Source: Pseudolactococcus plantarum
GTDB taxonomy: Bacteria; Bacillota; Bacilli; Lactobacillales; Streptococcaceae
Assembly: GCF_002441715.1 (NCBI RefSeq)
Contig: NZ_JXJX01000006.1
Location: 1 to 64,000 of the forward strand
Length of the DNA stretch: 64,000 bases
Reading direction: 5' to 3'
Both the position numbers and the translations under genes were made by a program. The notes beneath the pieces were generated by a model that was not told where the DNA came from, ran no database searches, and worked only from the letters and a program-made list of their open reading frames with translations. Positions within the stretch are counted from its first letter, which is position 1; the number at the start of each line of letters is the position of its first letter. Of the stretch, positions 28,175-36,445 are shown in pieces.

Positions 28175-29092
28175 ATGATATCAATTATCGTGCCAGCGTA
28201 TAATGAAGAAAAATCCATTCCTATATTTTTTGAAGAAACTGAAAAAATTAGACATCAAATGACTGAGCAATTCGAGTATATTTTTGTGAACGATGGATCC
28301 AAAGATAAAACACTATCAGTATTGAAGACGCTATATCAGACAAATGACAACGTTCATTATATTGATTTTTCAAGAAATTTTGGTAAGGAGGCTGCTCTTT
28401 TAGCCGGATTAACTCAAGCAAAGGGCGAATTTGTTGCTGTAATGGATGCTGATTTACAAGATCCACCCGAGATGTTAATTGAGATGCACAAGTTACTAAC
28501 TTCTGGAGAGTACGACGTGGTTGGGACTAGACGTGTGAGTCGAGAGGGTGAGCCACCTATTAGAAGTCTTTTTGCACGTTTATTTTACGTCATGATTAAC
28601 AAAATTTCATCAACTGAAATGGTCGATGGTGCTCGAGATTTTAGATTAATGACTCGTCAAGTTGTGGCATCTATTTTAGAGTTAAGAGAGTATAATCGAT
28701 TTTCCAAAGGTATTTTTAGCTGGGTAGGTTATAAGACTAAATATTTAGAGTATCAAAATCGACAACGTGTAGCTGGAGAAACGTCGTGGTCATTTTGGAG
28801 TTTATTAAAATATTCGATTGAAGGTATTATCAACTTTTCGAATGCGCCATTGCAACTTGCAACTTATGCGGGAATTTTATCTAGTTTGACAGCTATTATT
28901 TCTATTGTTATCATTGTTATTAGAACGTTCCTATTTGGTGATGCAGTTTCTGGTTGGCCAAGTCTTGTAAGCATTATCCTACTAATTGGTGGTATCCAAT
29001 TATTTTCATTAGGTATAATCGGCCAGTATATCGGCAAGATATATCTGGAATCAAAGAAAAGACCTATCTATATTATCAAAGATCAAAAGTAA
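28175..29092 (+). CDS. GtrB/GacI-like polyprenyl-phosphate glycosyltransferase (GT2)
   Basis: Predicted to load a sugar onto undecaprenyl phosphate at the inner membrane face, for later transfer to the polysaccharide outside. The 305-residue protein has a GT-A domain with VPAYNEEKSI, VNDGSKDKT and the DxD region MDADLQDPPEM (about residues 90-100), the GtrB-type loop YNRFSKGIFSWVGYKT and RVAGETSWSFW, and two C-terminal transmembrane helices (about 228-252 and 264-288) before a basic tail. This is the GtrB/YkcC/DPMS-like layout. GacI makes GlcNAc-P-undecaprenol; the sugar used here is unknown. AAAAGGAG precedes the ATG. Confidence 0.88.
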   Translation: MISIIVPAYNEEKSIPIFFEETEKIRHQMTEQFEYIFVNDGSKDKTLSVLKTLYQTNDNVHYIDFSRNFGKEAALLAGLTQAKGEFVAVMDADLQDPPEMLIEMHKLLTSGEYDVVGTRRVSREGEPPIRSLFARLFYVMINKISSTEMVDGARDFRLMTRQVVASILELREYNRFSKGIFSWVGYKTKYLEYQNRQRVAGETSWSFWSLLKYSIEGIINFSNAPLQLATYAGILSSLTAIISIVIIVIRTFLFGDAVSGWPSLVSIILLIGGIQLFSLGIIGQYIGKIYLESKKRPIYIIKDQK

Positions 29093-29206
29093 CTACTTAG
29101 CGATAATCAACGTGTCCCAGGTATCAGGTATAAGTAAATATTTTGCAGTATTTTATTAGAGCTGAAGCAAACTCATGGGGTATTTTATAAATAAGAAGAG
29201 GGAATT

Positions 29207-31021
29207 TTGTCAACTAATATTTTATTTTATGTACATTATAATAAGTTTAACAGACTAAGTGATCATGTTATTTTCCAACTTGAGGCAATGCGTCAAATAT
29301 ATGATGAAATATATCTAATCTCAAATAGTCAGCTATCTGATAGAGATTTAAATTCTCTTGCTAATAATGGATTATATGACCATTTTTTACAGCGAAAAAA
29401 TAGTGGCTATGATTTTTGTGCCTGGTCAGACGGGATTAAGGCATATGGTTATGACCAATTAGACAAATTTGATAACCTCACTTTGATGAATGATACTTGT
29501 TTTGGACCTTTTTGGGATTTCAAACCAACATTCGACAAATTTACTAATAAGACAAACGTAGATTTTTGGGGTATCACGAATAATCGGTCTCATACTGTGA
29601 AACCTGAAAACAGCTCTTCTGTTACTTTGCCTGATCATATCCAATCTTACTTTGTTACGTTTAAACGTCAAGTAGTAATCAGTCAGAGTTTTCATGATTT
29701 CTTTGCTAATATTAAAGTACTTGATGATGTTGTACAAGTTATCATTCAATATGAAACAGCAATGACAAAATTCTTTGAAGATAGAGGATTTAAATCAGAC
29801 GTTTTATTTGATACAAGAAAAATGCCATGGAACAATATGTTGACACATGATTTTTCAGTGTTTAATATGCCTGCACTTATTCAGAGAAAAATACCATTTC
29901 TTAAAGTTAAAGCTTTCATGATTTGGTCAACGCATCCGCAAACACCATTATTGGTAAATAAATTGATTCAAGAATCTGAGTATCCTTTCGGACTTGTTGC
30001 CAATCATATGTCAGTTTATGATTATCCTGATCGTCCATATCTTATTTCCTATAAGGTACTCGATTTACCAGTGAGTATTGCAAGTGATAAACCTGAGTTG
30101 AAGATAGCTATTCATCTACACGCTTTTTATCCTGATTTAGTTCAAGATTTTGTCGATAATTTTGAACAATTTGTAGGTCAATATGATTTATATTTAACAA
30201 CAGACACACTAGAAAAACAACAACAGTTAGAAGCGATGTCACTACCAAATGTAAAACAAATCGTATCAGGATTTAAAAAAGGTAGAGATGTGTTGCCATG
30301 GATGAGTTTGACGCGTACACTGTCAGACTACGATGTGGTTGGACATTTTCATACTAAGAAATCACTTGATAACGACTGGATTGTGGGTGAATCATGGCGT
30401 AATGATATTTCTGAGATGTTGGTAAAACCTGCTCAAAGCATCTTTGATGAATTTGTGAAACATCCTGAGTTAGGTATTTTTATCAATGATGTACCAACTA
30501 CGTTTAACTTTAATTACGGACCGTCATATCTCGGTGAGCGTGAATTACTACCGTTTAAAGAAAAACTTTGGTCACAAATAAAATTTGATAAAAAAGCTAA
30601 TTTACAAGAGAGCAGTACAACGGTTATGTCTTATGGTACGATGATTTGGTATCGACCAAAAGCTCTAGAAAATTTATTATCTTTAGAAATTAGTGATGAT
30701 GTACCTGAGGAGCCACTGCCATATACATCCATCTTACATGCTTTTGAGAGATTATTAGTTTATGTTGCATGGGCAAATGGTTACGATTATCGCATTTCTA
30801 AAAATAAATCTTTAACCAATGGGTTTATATCAAATGTTGCACAAAACAACATGTTGAAAGTGGAAGCGATCAATGTGTTGAATAATGATAAAGGTTTGTA
30901 TAGCAGAATTGGTCAAAAGCGCAGCTTAAACTTGTTATTTGCTACACCCAAATATGCTTTTAGAGCAGCTAAATTTTTAATTAAATATAATCTACTTCGT
31001 CTAAAAAACAAATTGAGGTAA
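29207..31021 (+). CDS. RgpF-family protein, copy 3 (604 aa)
   Basis: A further two-module rhamnan synthesis F-type glycosyltransferase. Both modules appear intact: N-terminal FYVHYNKFNRLSDHV, TLMNDTCFGPFWDF, DFWGIT, HIQSYF; C-terminal GRDVLPW (359-361 GRD) and GHFHTKKS (380-386), then MIWYRPKAL. The start is TTG 29207 with AAGAGGGA upstream; no ATG fits. It is closest in text to copy 2, suggesting a duplication within the locus. A hairpin terminator 78 bases downstream ends the polysaccharide operon. Confidence 0.83.
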   Translation: MSTNILFYVHYNKFNRLSDHVIFQLEAMRQIYDEIYLISNSQLSDRDLNSLANNGLYDHFLQRKNSGYDFCAWSDGIKAYGYDQLDKFDNLTLMNDTCFGPFWDFKPTFDKFTNKTNVDFWGITNNRSHTVKPENSSSVTLPDHIQSYFVTFKRQVVISQSFHDFFANIKVLDDVVQVIIQYETAMTKFFEDRGFKSDVLFDTRKMPWNNMLTHDFSVFNMPALIQRKIPFLKVKAFMIWSTHPQTPLLVNKLIQESEYPFGLVANHMSVYDYPDRPYLISYKVLDLPVSIASDKPELKIAIHLHAFYPDLVQDFVDNFEQFVGQYDLYLTTDTLEKQQQLEAMSLPNVKQIVSGFKKGRDVLPWMSLTRTLSDYDVVGHFHTKKSLDNDWIVGESWRNDISEMLVKPAQSIFDEFVKHPELGIFINDVPTTFNFNYGPSYLGERELLPFKEKLWSQIKFDKKANLQESSTTVMSYGTMIWYRPKALENLLSLEISDDVPEEPLPYTSILHAFERLLVYVAWANGYDYRISKNKSLTNGFISNVAQNNMLKVEAINVLNNDKGLYSRIGQKRSLNLLFATPKYAFRAAKFLIKYNLLRLKNKLR

Positions 31022-31098
31022 CTAGTTTGATTTAAACTATTTTATTGGTGATCAATCAGTTAGTCAGTTACATTTTAGATGAGTATGCCGTAGAGCCC

Positions 31099-31128
31099 AA
31101 AAAACATATCAATAATGATATGTTTTTT
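31099..31128 (+). terminator. Terminator at the end of the polysaccharide locus
   Basis: Thirteen-base stem AAAAAACATATCA/TGATATGTTTTTT with loop ATAA. Confidence 0.9.
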
Positions 31129-31176
31129 ATTATCTTTAGATTTTTTAATATTTTTATTTTAAATAATTAAAAAGTA

Positions 31177-31185
31177 TGTTATAAT
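31177..31185 (+). promoter_or_regulatory. Extended -10 promoter placing the start codon at about +1
   Basis: TGTTATAAT ends seven bases before ATG 31193, so transcription should begin at or next to the start codon. No Shine-Dalgarno sequence is present. Confidence 0.7.
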
Positions 31186-31192
31186 TTATATT

Positions 31193-32317
31193 ATGATGAG
31201 AAAAATAAAAATAGCAGTCTATATAATGTCTGCGTTTGTTGTGTCGCTTTTTTTTGTAAATACAGTTTCCGCCAATACATCACAAGCCATGTATAGGCTG
31301 TATAACCCAAATAGTGGTGAGCATTTCTACACGTCAAGTTTTGTTGAGGCCAAAAGTATTATAACTGCTGGTTGGCAGTATGAACATGTTGGTTGGAATG
31401 CACCAAGTACTGGAGATCCAGTTTATCGACTTTACAATCCAAATGCAGGAGATCATCACTTTACATTAAATTCAAATGAAAAAGTGATGTTAGTTAACCA
31501 AGGATGGAGAGATGAGGGAATTAGTTGGTATTCGGATGCTAAAAAATCAGTCAAGCTTTACAGAGCCTACAATCCTAATGCCAAATCAGGCAGCCATAAT
31601 TATACGACATTTTATGGCGAACAGACCAGTCTGATAAAAGTAGGATGGAGAGACGAGGGGCTTGCTTGGTATGGTACTAATATTAAACCTTTAGACAATA
31701 AAGATTCGATTTTAAAGGAGTTATCTGATGGTGCAGTTGGGCTCAATAAGGTGCGTTTTGATAAAGTTGGATCTGAAAAACGTAGGAATTGGCTTTATCA
31801 AACTATCAAATGGTCTATTCCTTTAGCGGCAGACGGTCGACTTTATCCATCAGTTATGACTGCACAAGCTATACTTGAAAGTGGTTGGGGTGAAAGTGGT
31901 CTTTCGGTTAAAGCCAATAACCTCTTTGGCATTAAAAAAGGAAACTGGTCGGGTGAAGTCTATCAAGCTGTAACTGCAGAAGCTGCCCACAAAAATGGGA
32001 AATATACTGGATACAGAACACAAGCAGAAGCAAATGCAGGTGGCAAAGCTCAAGTTTTAGACCTTAAAAAAGGACAATATTATTGGATTATCACACCATT
32101 TCGTAAGTATAGTTCCCAACAAGGTAGTCTGGCTAATTATGTATCTGTTTTATCTCAAAGTGGTTATGCTGATGTGAGACGTACACAGGCGAAAGATTAT
32201 AAAGCATCTGCTAAAGCTCTAGTTGATAGGGTTGGATGGAAATACGCAACAGATCCTAAATACGCACAAAGTATTATTAATGTCATTGAGATGTATAACT
32301 TGCAAGCGTTAGATTAG
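31193..32317 (+). CDS. Secreted DUF5648 x3 plus GH73 glucosaminidase (autolysin-like)
   Basis: A predicted secreted peptidoglycan hydrolase. The 374-residue protein has a signal peptide (1-27, cut after VSA), three about 42-residue repeats of the DUF5648 type (about 32-161) with motif YRxYNPNxGxHxYT then GWxxEGxxWY, and a C-terminal glucosaminidase-like domain of the GH73/lysozyme-like group with likely catalytic Glu229 in AQAILESGWGESGLS and NLFGIKKGNWSG. It lies just after the polysaccharide locus. The mRNA appears leaderless, with ATGATG right after the promoter. The repeats may bind the wall polysaccharide; that is inference. Confidence 0.85.
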   Translation: MMRKIKIAVYIMSAFVVSLFFVNTVSANTSQAMYRLYNPNSGEHFYTSSFVEAKSIITAGWQYEHVGWNAPSTGDPVYRLYNPNAGDHHFTLNSNEKVMLVNQGWRDEGISWYSDAKKSVKLYRAYNPNAKSGSHNYTTFYGEQTSLIKVGWRDEGLAWYGTNIKPLDNKDSILKELSDGAVGLNKVRFDKVGSEKRRNWLYQTIKWSIPLAADGRLYPSVMTAQAILESGWGESGLSVKANNLFGIKKGNWSGEVYQAVTAEAAHKNGKYTGYRTQAEANAGGKAQVLDLKKGQYYWIITPFRKYSSQQGSLANYVSVLSQSGYADVRRTQAKDYKASAKALVDRVGWKYATDPKYAQSIINVIEMYNLQALD

Positions 32318-32335
32318 GAAGTATAGGGGAGCTTC

Positions 32336-33775
32336 ATGAAAAAAAAGATTTTAGGTGTCGTATGTTTAACGGCATTATTATTTACACAGAAAATAGCGGC
32401 ACAAGATAGTGATTCTGCCAATACGCTAGTTAGTGAGACAAAAACACCACAAATTAGCGCAGCAGAACCCAATCAGTCAAGTTCTGATGTGATAAGTGCT
32501 GTTTCTAAGTCATCGGCAACATCAACTGAGATACCGTCATCTTCTACTACCTCAACAGAACAGTCAACTCCACCAAGTCGCACTTCTCGAGCTTTGAATA
32601 AAACTATTACAACTCAAGCTATGTACAGGTTATATAACACAAATAGTGGAGAACACTTTTATACGGCCAATCTTGTTGAGGCTCAACAAGTTATTAATGC
32701 TGGATGGAATTATGAGGGTATCGGCTGGTATGCACCGGTGTCGGGAGATCCTGTATATAGAGTTTATAATCCTCAAGCAGGAGATCATCATTATACACTA
32801 TCTAGTTACGAAAAAGATAGCTTAGTAAAATTGGGTTGGCGGTATGAAGGTATCGGGTGGTATTCTGATACCAAGAAAAAGGTTAAACTGTATCGTGCCT
32901 ACAACCCGAGTGCGAAATCTGGTAGTCATAACTATACTGCTAATCTCAACGAACAACGCCAATTAATTTCAATGGGGTGGCAAGATGAGGGGATTGCTTG
33001 GTATGGTAGCGATATCAAACCAAGCGAAGACAAAAATCAGCAACCTGTTCAGACTTACTTACCTAATCAGTGGTATACAGTAAATGGAGAAAAAAGACAT
33101 ACTGATCAAAAGAGTAATTGGATGACAGGCTTTCAATGGATATCAGCTAAAGTTTACTATTTTGACCAATCGGGTAATATGAAAAAAAATACAACGGTAA
33201 CAGATCGTGGTAACACATACCGATTAAACGCTGATGGGATATTAACGTCTGGAGATAGCAGAATTGAGAAGGCTATCGCTTCAGGTATGACCAAAGTTGG
33301 TAAGTCTCCTTACGTTTTAGGAGGTGGTAGAACTCCTGCATCTATTGCTGCAAACCACTTTGATTGTTCATCATTTGTCTATTGGATGTATCAACAAGCG
33401 GGTGTGTCTTTAGGAAATCAGTCCTCGACAACTACTTGGACACAGCGAAATTTAGGGACTGCCGTAGCGTTTTCAAAAATAAAACGAGGCGATATTTTTA
33501 TGATGAATAATATTGGACACGTAGGGCTATATCTTGGTGGTGGCTACTTTATTCAGTCTTCACCAAATGCTAAATATTCAACTGTTTATGGTGGTCAAGC
33601 ACAGCCTAATCTGACGCATTCTTCCTATGATTATAATGGGGTATATTATGGTGGTGTAGGTGTTTCAAAATTATCAGATGTACTCTCAAAAGATCCAGCT
33701 GACGGGAAACATTGGGTGACGTATAAAACTTGGGAACAAATCCAAGATAATGTCGTAAGACGACTTGTAAAATAG
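32336..33775 (+). CDS. Secreted DUF5648 x3 plus NlpC/P60 endopeptidase
   Basis: A predicted secreted peptidoglycan endopeptidase. The 479-residue protein has a signal peptide (about 1-22), a Ser/Thr-rich linker (to 92), three DUF5648 repeats (about 93-226) very similar to those of the gene before it, a short segment like a cell-wall binding repeat (NQWYTVNGEKRHT, VYYFDQSGNMKKN), then an NlpC/P60 domain with catalytic Cys344 (HFDCSSFVYW) and His395 (GHVGLYLGGG). GGGGAG precedes the ATG, 18 bases after the previous stop, so the two are co-transcribed. Confidence 0.87.
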   Translation: MKKKILGVVCLTALLFTQKIAAQDSDSANTLVSETKTPQISAAEPNQSSSDVISAVSKSSATSTEIPSSSTTSTEQSTPPSRTSRALNKTITTQAMYRLYNTNSGEHFYTANLVEAQQVINAGWNYEGIGWYAPVSGDPVYRVYNPQAGDHHYTLSSYEKDSLVKLGWRYEGIGWYSDTKKKVKLYRAYNPSAKSGSHNYTANLNEQRQLISMGWQDEGIAWYGSDIKPSEDKNQQPVQTYLPNQWYTVNGEKRHTDQKSNWMTGFQWISAKVYYFDQSGNMKKNTTVTDRGNTYRLNADGILTSGDSRIEKAIASGMTKVGKSPYVLGGGRTPASIAANHFDCSSFVYWMYQQAGVSLGNQSSTTTWTQRNLGTAVAFSKIKRGDIFMMNNIGHVGLYLGGGYFIQSSPNAKYSTVYGGQAQPNLTHSSYDYNGVYYGGVGVSKLSDVLSKDPADGKHWVTYKTWEQIQDNVVRRLVK

Positions 33776-33784
33776 GTGGTTAAT

Positions 33785-34339
33785 ATGAAACGGATAGCAT
33801 TAATCGTAGGTGCATTACTTTTACTAACTGGATGTGGTAAACATGTCACTGAAAAAAAAGAAGCGAAGCATACAGATAATTCTAGTAAAATAAGTACTTC
33901 TAGGCCTAAAGATACAAAAGAATCAAAACAAACTGCTGACAAGCAAGCTAAAACAGATGTACCAGCATCTAGTAACAAAACATCGGAAAACCCTGTTGAT
34001 AATACAAGTTCATCTCCTGTTATCGGTGAAAAGCAACCTACGATTTCGGAAACAGTTGCTAATTTACCAGCTGAGTATCTAGGCACCTGGGAAAATCATA
34101 ATAATGGAGACTATTATAAGATTACAGAAACTCAGATAGAATCAGGAAGTAGTGTGGGTGCTACGACATCAGATATTAGTAAGGTAGGTAAAGATCATGA
34201 AGGTTACCTCGTGCAAACAGTCGATGGTAGGTCTTATTATTTCACGCTTAGAGAAAATAAACTTTATCCTATGACGTCTCAAGAAGATTTGTCTTCTGAT
34301 ATAGCTAACCAACTGATCTTCGAAAAAACATCAAAATAG
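33785..34339 (+). CDS. Lipoprotein of unknown function
   Basis: A 184-residue secreted lipoprotein: hydrophobic signal with lipobox LLTGC, then a long Lys/Ser/Thr-rich linker (about 22-85) and a small globular domain starting LPAEYLGTWENHNNGDYYKI that recalls small lipocalin-like or wall-associated domains of streptococcal lipoproteins. I do not recognise a family. ATG 33785 is used because AGGTGG lies just upstream; an in-frame GTG at 33776 is part of that site. It directly follows the NlpC/P60 gene and is probably on the same transcript. Confidence 0.75.
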   Translation: MKRIALIVGALLLLTGCGKHVTEKKEAKHTDNSSKISTSRPKDTKESKQTADKQAKTDVPASSNKTSENPVDNTSSSPVIGEKQPTISETVANLPAEYLGTWENHNNGDYYKITETQIESGSSVGATTSDISKVGKDHEGYLVQTVDGRSYYFTLRENKLYPMTSQEDLSSDIANQLIFEKTSK

Positions 34340-34390
34340 TATATTTTTATCAAATTTTTAATATATGTTGTTATAAGTAGTTGATTACTA

Positions 34391-34396
34391 TATAAT
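34391..34396 (+). promoter_or_regulatory. Possible promoter of the large membrane protein gene
   Basis: TATAAT 41 bases before the start codon in AT-rich sequence; -35 unclear (TTGTTA is at a loose distance). Confidence 0.4.
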
Positions 34397-34431
34397 TAAA
34401 AATGGTGGAAATATTTGTTTAGAGAAGAGAT

Positions 34432-36324
34432 ATGATTATGAAATATAATAAATATAAAAAGTATATACTAAGTGATATGGCAAATATGGTGTTGATATTT
34501 GTCATTTCTTTGTTCATTTGTAAGCTGATATTATTTAAGTCAGATGCATTATTTGATAATGATGTAGATTTTCATTATGCTAGAGTGATGTCTACCGTGC
34601 ATGCGTGGATGGATCATCAATTCGTTCCGCAATTAGATCCCACAGCTGTCAAAGGTTTTGGATATTCATGGAATTTATTTTATGGTCCCTTCCCAACTTA
34701 TTTTATTGCAGGCTTGTTTTTTATATGTCGAGATCTTGCTTTTAGTGTAAATTTAACAAGTGTCATTATTGTTTTTTGTATTGGATTGATGATGTATCGC
34801 TATATAAAATATCGGACACAATCCCAAGGAGCAGCACTAGTTTCGGCAGTATCCATGATAACAAGTACCTCAGTACTTCTTAATATTTATCAATACTCGG
34901 GATACGGCCCATTATTTGCCATGTTTTTTGCTATTTTATCTTTATATGGTATCCAACTTATTTTTGATAAAGAAAAAAATGGTTTAGGTGTCCTACTACT
35001 CGGGTTTGGTGGCTCTGGTATGTTACTTAGTCATACACTTAGTTGTTTAGTTATGGTGATATACATCATGCTACTGCTTATCTGTCATTTTAAAATCACT
35101 TTGAAAAGAATGAAGTCTTTTGTTCTGTCTGCTTGTTTAAGTTTGGGCTTATCTGCTTATTTTTTGTTGCCATTTATTGAATTGAAAAATTTAAATATTT
35201 ACAATCTGTTTAATGAATCTTTTGTAAAAGTTTATATGTGGAAAAATCCAAACAGTATGAATTTTGGAAGAGTATCGTTTAAGCAAATGTTTTCTTTAGA
35301 ACAATTAAATGTTGCATCTTTTCCAGTCGTGTCACTCATTATTTCACTTGTGTTGCTCTGCTTGATTTGTTCATTATTAGTGTTTAAACGGATAAAAAAA
35401 GAAGAATCAAAATTATTAAGCGATGTCTTTCTATTTTTCTTATTTGCCCTAAGTATTTTTGTACTTTGTAGTAACTGGATGGATTGGCATAAATTGCCCG
35501 GTTTTCTATGGACGATGCAATCACCTATAAGAATTATGTTTTATGCATCAGGTTTATTATTTTCTGTTTACATTGGCCTTTCTTATAGTTATGTCATTAG
35601 GAAAGCGCCACGCTTTATTACGATAATATTATCAATATTTTTAGTCGTTATCAATGTTATATTTAGTCAAAGCTTGATCGATTCCCCTCATAATAATTTC
35701 GCTAAATATTTCCATAATCTAAAGAAAATAGATGCATCGTATTCGATAGAAGGTGAACAATTTTTAAAAACTGCAATCGGTGAATTTTTTCCAACCAGTA
35801 TAGGAACACAAGAGAAGTCATTGTCACAGATTATTTCTGAAAAGGATTTCGCATATTATTTTTCTTTAGGCTATATATATCCTGCACTAGATAAGCGTAT
35901 ACAAGAGGGGATAGTTAATACATCTGATAATCAACCTACAAATTTTAAAGTTCACGAACAAAAGTATAGTCGCTCGGAGTTTGTATTTGATGTGCCTAAA
36001 ATGGTCAAAACAACTGATGTTGAGATACCAAAAATTTATTATCCGGGGTATAAAGCATATAGTTACATGAATGGTGAAAAAGTAGCCCTTCAGGTGGTAC
36101 CTTCTAAACGTGGTTTCGTTCAAGTTAACCTTCCAAAAGAAAAAGCGGGCCGGATAATAGTCTACTATGGTTTATCTCGTGCGACCATTATTGGTGTTAG
36201 CTTAACATTACTATCTATCTTTATCTCTATCTGTTATCTTATTAAATATAGGAGAGATAAAAAAAGAGAAATAAGGCATGCTTCATTGAAGAGGAGAACG
36301 TTAAGATATAGTACTGATGCTTAA
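34432..36324 (+). CDS. Polytopic membrane protein, possible GT-C glycosyltransferase
   Basis: A 630-residue protein with about 10-12 transmembrane segments. After the first helix comes FDNDVDFHYARV, an acidic first-loop motif as in GT-C glycosyltransferases, which use polyprenyl-phosphate sugars outside the cell. The central part resembles the membrane domain named 6-pyruvoyl-tetrahydropterin synthase-related (PF10131). A soluble segment lies at about 415-570 and the tail is strongly basic. ATG 34438 may be the real start, since the AGAAGAGA site is closer to ideal for it. It could finish the pathway begun by the GtrB-like enzyme; that is inference. Confidence 0.65.
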   Translation: MIMKYNKYKKYILSDMANMVLIFVISLFICKLILFKSDALFDNDVDFHYARVMSTVHAWMDHQFVPQLDPTAVKGFGYSWNLFYGPFPTYFIAGLFFICRDLAFSVNLTSVIIVFCIGLMMYRYIKYRTQSQGAALVSAVSMITSTSVLLNIYQYSGYGPLFAMFFAILSLYGIQLIFDKEKNGLGVLLLGFGGSGMLLSHTLSCLVMVIYIMLLLICHFKITLKRMKSFVLSACLSLGLSAYFLLPFIELKNLNIYNLFNESFVKVYMWKNPNSMNFGRVSFKQMFSLEQLNVASFPVVSLIISLVLLCLICSLLVFKRIKKEESKLLSDVFLFFLFALSIFVLCSNWMDWHKLPGFLWTMQSPIRIMFYASGLLFSVYIGLSYSYVIRKAPRFITIILSIFLVVINVIFSQSLIDSPHNNFAKYFHNLKKIDASYSIEGEQFLKTAIGEFFPTSIGTQEKSLSQIISEKDFAYYFSLGYIYPALDKRIQEGIVNTSDNQPTNFKVHEQKYSRSEFVFDVPKMVKTTDVEIPKIYYPGYKAYSYMNGEKVALQVVPSKRGFVQVNLPKEKAGRIIVYYGLSRATIIGVSLTLLSIFISICYLIKYRRDKKREIRHASLKRRTLRYSTDA

Positions 36325-36415
36325 ATATCTGAAGCATAGCTAATTTTTGAAGTAGCTAAGTAATGGCTGATAAAATAGAAGAATAGTCTATTTAGTATAT
36401 AGATAAATTTTATAA

Positions 36416-36445
36416 AAAAAGATGACCGCTTAGTCATCTTTTTTG
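36416..36445. terminator. Bidirectional terminator between the membrane protein gene and pepA
   Basis: Stem AAAAAGATGAC/GTCATCTTTTT with loop CGCTTA, with A and T runs on the two sides. Confidence 0.85.

Noticed and set aside
33646-34086. 146-codon minus-strand frame over the NlpC/P60 and lipoprotein genes
   Set aside because: Antisense to two genes with clear signal peptides; no start signals and low-complexity product.
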